The notes under the pieces are model-generated. The model did not search any database. It was not told the origin of the DNA and worked only from the letters and a program-made list of their open reading frames with translations. Position numbers and translations under genes: made by a program. Positions 1-25,900 of a stretch of DNA of 64,000 bases are shown here, in pieces. Each line of letters opens with the position of its first letter. The first letter of the stretch is position 1. The stretch is from assembly GCF_017591425.1 (NCBI RefSeq), contig NW_024465421.1, forward strand, positions 23,759,001 through 23,823,000, written 5' to 3'. This DNA is from Ochotona curzoniae. Taxonomy: Eukaryota > Chordata > Mammalia > Lagomorpha > Ochotonidae.

Positions 1-15002
<15,002 letters not shown>

Positions 15003-15379
15003 GGTGGGCAGCTCCGCGCGAATGCACCGTGGCTGACCTCACCCCGGCCCTGCGGCCGCCCGCGGACACGGCGAACCGACAAGAGTGCTGAGGCGGACGC
15101 GGCCAGGGCGCCAAGCACCGGGGAGGCGGGCGGGAGCCCAGCGCCGCAGCCGCCGCGCGCCGGGCAGCCGGGAAGCCGGGCGGCCGGGCAGCCGAGCTGC
15201 GGGTCGGCCACTCACCGGGCCCGCGACGCCGCCGCCGGAAGCGCGCCCCGCACATCCGTCCGCAGGAAGTGGGGCCCGGGCACGCGCGGAGCGCGCTGGG
15301 AGTCGTAGTTCTGAGTCGCCGCCGGACGCACGCGCCACGCGGGGGCCGACGGGACGTGTAGTCGCGGGACGCGTCCGGC
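15003..15379. promoter_or_regulatory. TSC2-NTHL1 bidirectional CpG-island promoter
   Basis: Only 377 bp separate the two divergent start codons, and the sequence is very CpG-rich. Two ETS/GABP-type GGAA cores lie at 15237-15240 and 15265-15268. Two matches to the ZNF143/THAP11 (SBS) element, minus-strand pattern ACTACNNNTCCC, lie at 15293-15310 and 15351-15362. There is no obvious TATA box. This is the usual make-up of a housekeeping bidirectional promoter. Confidence 0.85.
15216..15290 (-). other. TSC2: Predicted non-coding first exon of TSC2 (5' UTR)
   Basis: On the minus strand a strong donor, GTGAGTGG, lies immediately after 15216. It sits 200 bp upstream of the TSC2 start codon inside the CpG island. 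Human TSC2 has a non-coding exon 1 in this position, so I infer that this is its 3' end. The transcription start near 15290 is only a guess. Confidence 0.5.
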
Positions 15380-18300
15380 ATGCACACGCTGCGCGCCGGG
15401 ATGCTGACGCGCAGCCGGAGCCGAGGAGGAGCGCCTGCAGGTTGGCGCCCCGGCCAGGAGGGACGGGGAAGGGGCCGTGTCCACCGGCGTCCGGGTGCAC
15501 GCGCCGCCGCCGCGGCCCTGCGTTCCCATGCTGCGACCCGAAGCGACCAAGTTCTTCCCGTCCCGTCAGCCTGCCCGGGACTCCCGGGGGCCCTGAGCGC
15601 CGCGTGTGCCTAGCCCTGGCCTGGAGAGAGCGGGGCTGCCTGGACCCCACGCCCCCGCGCTCGTCCCGTCCCAGGGGAGATGGGGCGTTCCCGACGCTCC
15701 CCGGTGTTGGGGGGAAGCACGGACAACCGCAGGGCGGGAGGAACGGAAGAGGGGCGGGGAGCAGGCAGAGGCCCAGTGCCAGTGGAGAGGGCTGAAGAGG
15801 ACACACCAGGAAGTTCTGTACGTGCCCAGAGGATGGACTGGGGTCCCCGTACGCGTCCGGGAGGGGAGCTTAGATACCCCCAGGGAAACAAGGCCGCAGG
15901 GAGCTGGGAGAATGCTTGAGGGCTGCGCGCCTCCCCGGGACGCACACTCCTGGGGCTCAGGGACCGAGTGGTGCTTTTTGCAGGAGAGAAAAACCCCAGC
16001 CCTGTGAAGCGACCACACAAGGTCAGGAGACTGGACATGGCCTATGAGGAGGATCCAGAGGGTGAGAAAGGTGACAGGGTCCAGGCCCCAGGCTGGGAGC
16101 CCCAGGACTGGCGAGAGCAGCTTGCCAACATCCGCGCCATGAGGAGCAGGAGGGATGCCCCCGTGGACCAGCTCGGAGCCGAGCACTGCTACGACACCGG
16201 TGCCCCCCCAGAGGTAAGCAGGAGCCTCCCCGCGCTCGCTGCCGGCTCGAGGGGCACCGGGGAGGGGCACCGGGTGGACGCGTCCTGCCGCCAGCAGGTG
16301 CAGAGGTACCAGGTGCTGCTGTCCCTGATGCTCTCCAGCCAGACCAAGGACCAGGTGACCGCGGGTGCCATGCAGCGGCTGCGGGCCCACGGCCTGACGG
16401 TGGACAGCATCCTGCAGACAGATGAGGGCACTCTGGGCCAGCTCATCTACCCTGTGGGCTTCTGGAGGGTGAGCCCAGGGCCTCAGGGCTGGAGAGAGCC
16501 GTGGGAGCCCCTGCAGGGCCCTGCCCTGGACAGCGGCCCGCACACTCGCCTGGCCCTCTGTTTACTCCAGGGCCCCTTGGCATGTGCCACCCTTCCTCCT
16601 GGAGTCTGACAGGGGCTTCCGCCCGACTCCTGAGCACTGGGTGGTGGGTGGGGCTACATCCCTCAGTGGTGCCGGCAGGGGCCACCGTCTGTCCCCAATG
16701 GGCTTTGAATAGTCCTGCCGGGGGCTGTCGGACACGGGATGGGAGCCACCCTGTCAGCTGCCGTGGGGCGGGGGGAGGCCCAGGTTCCAGGCACTCACTG
16801 CCTGAAGGGGGCACAGCCCGACCCGCAGGTGGGAGGCGCAGGCCAGGCCAGCCTTGGGGCCTCTTGCTGCCCATGGCAAGGCAAGCAGGTGGCAACACCT
16901 CTCCTCAGTTCAAGCTCTGCTCACATCTGCATCTTTCAGAGCAAGGTGAAGTACATTAAGCAGACCAGCGCCATCCTGCGGCAGCGCTATAATGGAGACA
17001 TCCCAGCCTCCGTGGCAGAACTGGTGGCCCTGCCGGGCGTCGGGCCCAAGATGGCCCACCTGGCCATGGCTATCGCCTGGGGCACCGTGTCGGGCATCGG
17101 TGGGTAGCCTAGGCCAGTGAACGGGGAGGCGTTGCCCTGGGCCCACTGCCTGCTTGGGGAGGTGGGGGGCTTGTCCTCACGACCCTGACTTCAATTCCAG
17201 CCACCTCATTCATGACAAAGCCCAGGGGGTCAGAAAGCTGTCCATGCTGCTGGGCTGACCAGTCACAAGCCCAGGGAGACTGGTGGGGGGAGGGGAGGTG
17301 GGCACTGCAGGTGGAGCAGCGGCTGGGGAGGAGTGCCCAGGCCCCATTCCCTGGTCGGCACAGGAAGGACAGGCTCTCTCCCCAGAAACCCTCCCAGAGT
17401 CCTTTGCAGGCAGGTAGGGGAAGACAGCCCCCTGGATTCCTGCAGAGGTTGCGGCCCCCCAGAGCAGGGGAGGTGCCCTCCCCCACTGGGATGCCCTGAG
17501 CTGACACAGCCCAGACTCTTGGCAGATTCCTGAGCTCACCTGGGCAGCTGTCCTCCGCTGCGCGTGTCCCAGGAGGGCTATGTGGGGATAGGGAAGGTTG
17601 TGGGGAACAGCCCCTGACTGGTGGCTTGAGAACGGCAGAGGCCCTGGATGGGAGAGTCAGGCTGTTCTCTGGGGACCCCACACCCTGCCAGAAGACCCCA
17701 GGCTGCTTCTCGAACTCCTGCTGAGCTCTGCTCCTCCAACCAGGCACCTTGGCCGGCCTGGACCTCTGTGGTTCCATGGGGGCCGCACACACAGGCCAAG
17801 ATGTCTCCCAGTCCTGAGCCGTGGCTGAAGGAACTGACACAGTTCTGGTCTGTGCTTTGTCCAATAGTGAAGGGGACAGAGCCAGAACTGCAGCTGGTCA
17901 GGGCAGCCAGCACCCATGTAAAGTCCATGGGGCATAAGGGAGCAGGGGTCATTGCCCAGGGGGATGGCAGCTCTGTACCCCAAGCCTGGCTGAGTGGCCA
18001 CGCGGGCAGTGACCTCAGACCTGCCCTCTGGACCAAGAGGAGCCTCAGTCACAGGAGGTGAGGCTGTCGGGCCTGGGTCTCTGCACAAGGGTGCCCTGTG
18101 AGGACATGCAGGGCAGGCCTATGGATCTCCAGTGGAGGGTCTACCTACCCCCCCAGCACTTGGCCCCAATTAGCTGTTCCCGTTGAAGGCAGAGCCCAGA
18201 GAAGACACCCCTGCCCAGAGGAAAAGCTCCATGCCCCCACCATGCAGAACAGGCAGTTCTGGGGGCAGCCCAAGAGCAGTGGCTGAGGCCATTGGGGGCT

Positions 18301-18679
18301 CAGCCTGCCTGTGTGCAGGGACCTCCCGGTCACCCCACCCCAATCCCAAGCAGCAGTGGACACACACGTGCACAGAATCGCCAACCGCCTGCGGTGGACG
18401 AAGGAGGTGACCAAGTCCCCAGAGCAGACTCGCGCCGCCCTGGAGAGCTGGCTGCCCAGGTGTGGCTGAGGCCAGAACAGCTTTGTCGGGGGAGGGGTGC
18501 GAGGGCCCTCCTATGTCCCTCCTTGGCACTGACCCAGCTTCTGTCCCCACAGGGAGCTGTGGAGCGAGGTCAACGGGCTCCTGGTGGGCTTTGGCCAACA
18601 GACCTGCCTGCCGGTCCACCCTCGCTGCCAGGCCTGCCTCAACCGGAGGCTGTGCCCGGCTGCCCAGGGCCGTGCGTGA
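15380..18679 (+). CDS. NTHL1: NTHL1, endonuclease III-like DNA glycosylase/AP lyase
   Basis: This is a bifunctional glycosylase that removes oxidised pyrimidines and nicks the abasic site in base-excision repair, in nucleus and mitochondria. Exons: 15380-15440 (or 15494), 15984-16213, 16298-16468, 16940-17099, 18354-18459, 18553-18679. The helix-hairpin-helix [13 protein letters not shown] carries the catalytic lysine, and [13 protein letters not shown] carries the catalytic aspartate. The C-terminus holds an intact [4Fe-4S] loop with spacing C-x6-C-x2-C-x5-C ([17 protein letters not shown]). The start [15 protein letters not shown] matches the mammalian N-terminus. The exon 1 donor is uncertain: CAG/GTTGGC at 15440 gives 284 aa, and CGG/GTGCAC at 15494 gives 302 aa. 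Both are in phase, and the longer form is nearer to the human and mouse lengths I recall. It is head-to-head with TSC2 and tail-to-tail with NHERF2. Confidence 0.97.
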
Positions 18680-18705
18680 TGTGCCCTTCCTCAGGGGGCC
18701 TGTTT

Positions 18706-18711
18706 AATAAA
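18706..18711 (+). promoter_or_regulatory. NTHL1: NTHL1 poly(A) signal AATAAA
   Basis: A canonical hexamer 26 bp after the stop codon, implying a very short 3' UTR. Confidence 0.85.
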
Positions 18712-19261
18712 GCGTGGGGATTGTTTGTATCCGCGGTCTGGTGACACTCCCTGCAGGGCCAGTTGTTGTATGCACCCATGTCACGTGTATACACCCGCAT
18801 CTGGAGGGTCAGGGTGGGGCTGGGCAGTCTCAGCTGGACGGAGGAAGTAAGAGGCGGTAGCTGCTGGGAAGCGTCCCTGCCCCCACTACTGGCCTAGGCT
18901 TGACCACAGACCCTGGCTCCCCCACCATCACCCCTGCCTTGAGTTTACAGAGCCATGTGGCCTCGGGGGACCTGGTAGGGCACCAGGGTCTACCTGTGTG
19001 CGTGGCTGGCAGTGACATCACCCCACTGGACGGAGGGCCCCCTGGTGTCACAGCACAGGTGGGGTGGGAGGCCAGGCTTCACCAGGCCCAGTAGGTGGGC
19101 AAGGGACCCAGGCACGCCCCGTTCGGTAGAGCAAACAGGACCTGTGCGTGCCAATGGGGGCAGCTCCAGGGGCCCCCAGCACAGCCCAGCTTGGGCTCCC
19201 TTCCCCCTCCGCCTGCAGAGGCTCACAAAAGACAGAGGCGCCACAGTTCCAGGCAGGCCTG

Positions 19262-19267
19262 TTTATT
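19262..19267 (-). promoter_or_regulatory. NHERF2: NHERF2 poly(A) signal AATAAA
   Basis: A minus-strand AATAAA about 680 bp beyond the NHERF2 stop, facing the NTHL1 signal 551 bp away. It places the NHERF2 3' UTR at about 19250-19944. Confidence 0.8.
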
Positions 19268-19944
19268 CTGAGGGCGCACATGCGCTATGGCTTACAAGGC
19301 AGACAGTAGTACTGGCCAGTGGGCTCCGGGCGCTGAGGCAGGAGAACAGGGCAGAGGCATGGCAGGGGTGGGCGCCGGGCAGGCGCAAGGTAGGGGTGCC
19401 CCCCTGGGGGGCGGGGAAGTCCTCCATCTTTGAGGCCCACAGCCCAGAGTCATTGTGTCCCAGCCCCGGAGTGGGGCAGAGGGGCAGCCCAGAGAAGCTG
19501 GATGGGGCTGACCCAGCAGTGGCCTTCTCCAGGCCGGGAGAAAGGCAGAAGGGGCAGCTCTCTGCCACCTCTGGCTTCTACAGCCTTCCACCCCCCAACT
19601 TGGCTCTGTGCTGGAGTCCTGAGGACCCCCCTGTGGAGGGCTGCTGCTGGGGGCAGGGAGAAAATGGATTGCAGAGGAAGGTTGGTTTTATTGCGATTAT
19701 TTAGAGAGCGCATCCTGAGGGAGTGGGGGAGGGGCTCTGGTATTAAGTGGAAACATGTGTGGAGCTGAGGAACTTTTTTGAGGGGGAAAAAAGCAAGAAC
19801 ACAAATTCCTTTCTGTCGGCAGGCCCGGGCCCAGCAGTAAAGGCCCTGGCCACAGCAGGCAGCCTCCCAGCAGCCCCCACTCCCCGCGGTCCCCAGCAGC
19901 ACAGTGGCTCTCCTGAGGCAGGGCCCGGCCAGCAGGCAGGGGGT

Positions 19945-22900
19945 TCAGAAGTTGCTAAAGATCTCACGTTTGCGGTTCCAGTCCATCTGCGGGGCCCGTT
20001 TGTTGACCCGTGTGGCCCGGGCCTTCTCCTTGGCCTCGGCTGCCGTAGGGCTCAGGTGCAGGCCGCTCTCCTGGAATGGGTCCCGCTTCCAACTGCTGGC
20101 ATCCTGGGGAGGCATGGGGGAGCTGCTCGTGCAGGGCCTTCCTGCAGATGGGGCCCCTCCTCACCTCCCAGGCTGACATCTCCCGAGGCCCCTGGCACCC
20201 GTGTGTGTGTGTCCACAGAAGCAGAGCTGGGAGGACGCCTGGTTACCTCGGTGTCCTTGTCCAAACCTGGCGGGCCACCTCTGCTAAGCTGGGAAACCAA
20301 GGGCAGGCCTGCTCCGCAGGCCCCACCTGCAGGCCCCCCCGAGAAGTCAGGTGCACACGGATCCCCACACACATATCACAGCACCAGGCAGGGCACACAC
20401 ACCTGACCTGCCCTGGGCAGGTGGGGACTGGAAGGCTCATGTGCCAGGGAGACCCCAGGTGCCCACCCCAGCCTGTAGGGCCAGGCTATAATGCTGGCCC
20501 AGGATGGCATTAAACCCTGGGCCAGATGGACCAATGGGGCCAGGGGAAAAGTTGTGCAGCCACACCCGTCCAGAGGCAGACATTTCCAGGGAGAAGCCCT
20601 CCATCAGGTCTGGGGGGCCCCAAGGTACCCCAGAGGTCTCCTTGGCCCAGTCTCACCTGGGCAGGACTGGTCCCATTGGTGATCGGTGACGGCAGTGGAC
20701 CTGCAGGGACAGCATGTCTGTGGCCACTCGGCCCCCCACTCCCTCCTCCCATGCCTGACCAACCCCAGGACGCAGCGCACCTTCCACATGCTCCTCGGTG
20801 GGTGTGATCCGCAGCCGTTTGAAGTGCTCGTCCGTGTCAGGATCCACCACCAGCAGCCGGGCCTCGCTCTCTTTGGCCTTGATGCTGGCCACAACCTCGG
20901 CGTGCCGCAGCCCCTCCACATTCTGCCCGTTCACCTGCCGCCGCCAGCACCCCAGGTCAGCAGCCTGAGGGGCCCCACCAGCCCCCAGGAGGCCCAGCCG
21001 GGTGTGGCATCAAATATTCATCAAAGCCACCACCGGCCAAGGCCTGGAGAGGAGTGTTCACCCGCTCAGGTTCTCAGCAGCTCCTTCAGCAGGGGCCCCA
21101 GAACACACACACACAAGGATGCAGGGACACACACACACACACAAGGATGCAGGGACACACACACACGGATGCAGGGACACACACACACACACAAGGATGC
21201 AGGGACACACACACACACGGATGCAGGGACACACACACACACAAGGATGCAGGGACACACACACACGGATGCAGGGACACACACACACACACAAGGATGC
21301 AGGGACACACACACACACGGATGCAGGGACACACACACACACAAGGATGCAGGGACACACACACAAGGATGCAGGGACACACACACACACAAGGATGCAG
21401 GGACACACACACACACGGATGCAGGGACACACACGGATGCAGGGACACACACACACGGATGCAGGGACACACACACACACACACGGATGCAGGGACACAC
21501 ACACACACAAGGATGCAGGGACACACACACACACACACGGATGCAGGGACACACACACACACACACGGATGCAGGGACACACACACACGGATGCAGGGAC
21601 ACACACACACACACACACACAGATGCAGGGACACACACACGGATGCAGGGACACACACACACGGATGCAGGGACACACAAGGATGCAGGGACACACACAC
21701 ACACACAAGGATGCAGGGACACACACACACACACACGGATGCAGGGACACACACACACAAGGATGCAGGGACACACACACACACACGGATGCAGGGACAC
21801 ACACACACACGGATGCAGGGACACACACGGATGCAGGGACACACACACGGATGCAGGGACACACACACACACACACGGATGCAGGGACACACACACACAC
21901 ACAAGGATGCAGGGACACACACACACACGGATGCAGGGAGACACACACACGGATGCAGGGACACACACACACACACGGATGCAGGGACACACACACACAC
22001 AAGGATGCAGGGACACACACACACACACGGATGCAGGGACACACACAGATGCAGGGACACACACACGGATGCAGGGACACACACACACGGATGCAGGGAC
22101 ACACACACACACACACGGATGCAGGGACACACACACACAAGGATGCAGGGACACACACACACACACGGATGCAGGGACACACACACACACACAAGGATGC
22201 AGGGACACACACACACACACACGGATGCAGGGACACACACACACGGATGCAGGGACACACACACACACACGGATGCAGGGACACACACACACGGATGCAG
22301 GGACACACACACACACGGATGCAGGGACACACACACACACACGGATGCAGGGACACACACACACACACGGATGCAGGGACACACACACACACACAAGGAT
22401 GCAGGGACACACACACACACACAAGGATGCAGGGACACACACACACACACGGATGCAGGGACACACACACGGATGCAGGGACACACACACACACGGATGC
22501 AGGGACACACACACACGGATGCAGGGACACACACACACACACGGATGCAGGGACACACACACACGGATGCAGGGACACACACAGATGCAGGGACACACAC
22601 ACGGATGCAGGGACACACACACGGATGCAGGGACACACACACACGGATGCAGGGACACACACGGATGCAGGGACACACAAGGATGCAGGGACACACACAC
22701 GGATGCAGGGACACACACACACGGATGCAGGGACACACACACACGGATGCAGGGACACACACACGGATGCAGGGACACACACACACGGATGCAGGGACAC
22801 ACACACACGGATGCAGGGACACACACACACAGATGCAGGGACACACAAGGATACAGTGACACACACGGATGCAGGGACACACACACGGATGCAGGGACAC

Positions 22901-25900
22901 ACACACGGATGCAGGGACACACACACACGGATGCAGGGACACACACACACGGATGCAGGGACACCAGGGACACACGGATGCAGGGACACACACACACGGA
23001 TGCAGGGACACACACACACGGATGCAGGGACACACAAGGATACAGTGACACACACGGATGCAGGGACACACACACACACGGATGCAGGGACACACACACG
23101 GATGCAGGGACACACACACGGATGCAGGGACACACACACACGGATGCAGGGACACACACACACGGATGCAGGGACACACACACGGATGCAGGGACACACA
23201 CACACAAGGATGCAGAAACACACACACATGGATTCAGGCACTGACGCACAGGGATAAGATCAGGATCTTGAGATCTGCATACACGCAGGACCACCCAGCA
23301 CCCGCCCAGTCCCAAAGCCGCGGTGCTCAATACCTCGATGAGCCGATCTTGGGGGCGGAGGCCGGAGTGGGCGGCAGGCGAGCCTGGGTCCACGGAACGA
23401 ATGTACTGGCCGGGCCGAGACTTGTCACTATGCAGATTAAACCCGTAGCCCTGCGGGCCCTTGTGCAGGTGACAGAGCCGAGGACGCAGCTCTCTCGGGG
23501 GCCCGTTGGCATCCTGTAGGTGCAGGGACCACCAGGTTGGGCTCTGCCACCAGTCACCCTGAACCACACACTGACCACAGTGCCCCTGCCGCCCAACCCC
23601 CCACGTTGTGTCAGGGTCTCCAGTCCTAGCCGCCTAGGGATGGTTTTGGCTGCCCTACAGCAGTGGTGACACAAGACTCTAGGCTGCTGGAGGGCTGCGT
23701 GTGCCCAGGCTGGGGCTGTGAGAACAGTGAGGTCCCCTTGTGGTTCCAGGGGACACTGTGCCCCTAATCCCGCCCCTGTACTCACCTGGTTCTGCTGGGC
23801 CCACAGGAGCAGAGACCAGAGCCTGCCTGCTCCCCTGCTGGAGGCCCAGGAGCACCCCCCACTCCCATGGCCCAGGGTCCTGACTTCACTTCACCTCTGG
23901 CATCTCGCGCAGGAGGGCTCCAAAGCAGGAGGGCCAAACCCCAGCGCCCCAGCGTCCCTCACCTGGCCCTGGCTGACCAGCCACGGCACTGAAAGGCCAG
24001 CAGCCGCTGGTGCCCAATTACATGTGGCTATGGCCGCAAGGAGCAGGCGGGTGGCTGCTCAGGTTTCCGGAAGGTCCCAGTGGCTGGGGTGCTCCCCAGG
24101 GCCCCTCCCACCTGTCTCAGGGGGCCCTGAGCCAGGCTGGGGGCAGTGCTGAGGGAAGGCACCTGCTCTCAGGCACCTGACCCCCTCAGTTCAGATCACT
24201 GCCTGGTCACTTTGGCCCCCAGCCTTGAAAAGCTCACTACAGGGCCCGGCGCGGTGGCGCAAGTGGTTAAAGGTCCTCGCCTTGCACGCCCGGGATCCCA
24301 TATGGGCGCCGGTTCTAATCCCGGCAGCCCCGCTTCCCTTCCAGCTCCCTGCTTGTGGCCTGGGAAAGCAGTTGAGGACAGCCCAAAGCTTTGGGAACCT
24401 GCACCCGCGTGGGAGACCCGGAAGAGGCTCCTGGCTTCGGATCGGCATAGTATCAACCCGTTGCGCTCACTTGGGGAGTGAATCATTGGATGGAAGATCT
24501 TCCTCTCTGTCTCTCCTCTCTGTATATCCGCCTTTCCAATAACAAAATAATAAAAAAAAATAAATCTTTAAGAAAAGCTCACTACAAACAACTCCCCTAG
24601 GAGCCGGCAAGGGTCCGTGTCCGCCACACTGCCAGCCCAGTCCCTAGCTGCTCCCTCCACCGGGACCCCTTCCCTGCACCTGGGCCCGGCCTGCAGTTTC
24701 CTCAACACCCATCACCATGGCTGTGCGGCCATGTCCATCACACCAGGGCTGGCGGGGGATGTGGGAGGCACCAAGAACTCCAGGGCACAGGCCCAGACAC
24801 AGATGTGGGGCTCTGGAGCACAGCTGGGCACCTCCCCACAGAGGTGCTGTCAGGGCCCCGTTGGCCAGAACACAGCCCAGGGGTCAGCCTGGGAGGGGGC
24901 AGAGTGGCAGTGCTTGCCCATGTGCCGCGGGCCCTAGTGGCAGGGGTCATCAGGTGGTGCCAGCATGGGGTGGCCACAGCGTGTGCCAGCCCCCTGGAGC
25001 CTCCCTTCTGCTGCCTCCTGCAGGCTTTCCCCACGCCCCCGCAGCAGCCTGCAGGGCCGGCTTTGCCAGAGGTTCGCAAATGGGAAACAGGATTGGGCAG
25101 GGCGTATGGAGCCACAAGGCCTGGCTGAAGCCATTCTGGCCACTTCCCCACCGCCAGCCCCCAACCTCACACCCCAGTCCAGAGCAGCCGCCTCTCCCTG
25201 TACAAACCAAGGGGGACTGGTAACTGCAACCTGGGGCCCAGGGCTTCCAAACTTGGCAGGGGCCCTCGTGCAGTGGGCAAAGAGCCACGGCCGCAGCCCA
25301 CAGCAAGGCCACATGGCTCGCATTCCTCCTTGCCCCAGCCCCACACACTTTCTGCCGGCTCCCACAGGCTCCAGGCCAGTCCCACCAGCTGTGGAGCTGG
25401 GCAAACCCGTCCCCTGGCCATGCCTTGAACAGAAAAGAGGCTGGTCTGGGGGTGTCCACAGGCCACACTGCCCCTCACAGTGACTCACCAGTCCTGGTAG
25501 AGAAAGGCCACCATTGTTGTCAGGGGCCAATGGCTTCCCCAGAGGTCCCATACCCCCAACCCCCAGCCTGGGGCCCTACCCCCCTGGAGCAAAGCCAGCC
25601 AGGGGGCCTCCAGCTGACCTGTACAAGCCCCTGAGAGGGGTCCCGTGGAGGGGCTCCTGGAGTGGGGCCCGGAGGTGTGGCATTCCCGGAGCGGGCCATG
25701 GAGGCGGGCGGGTGGACCGACGCAGCCAGCTGAGGGTGCTGCACTGGAGTGGCGTGAGCTCTCAGCACAGCTGGGCTGCCACCCGCTTATCTACCCCCTC
25801 CATGGCCCACGGCTCCCCGGGGATGGGTGGGGACATGGGGGCTGAGTCACTTTGGGGAGCAGGGTGGGGACAGAGCCCCCTCCCCTGCTAAGGGAGGCTC

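Noticed and set aside
20686..23567. Huge open reading frames (over 700 aa) on both strands across the AC-rich array
   Set aside because: Open in several frames on both strands purely because the repeat lacks stop codons; it lies inside a NHERF2 intron.
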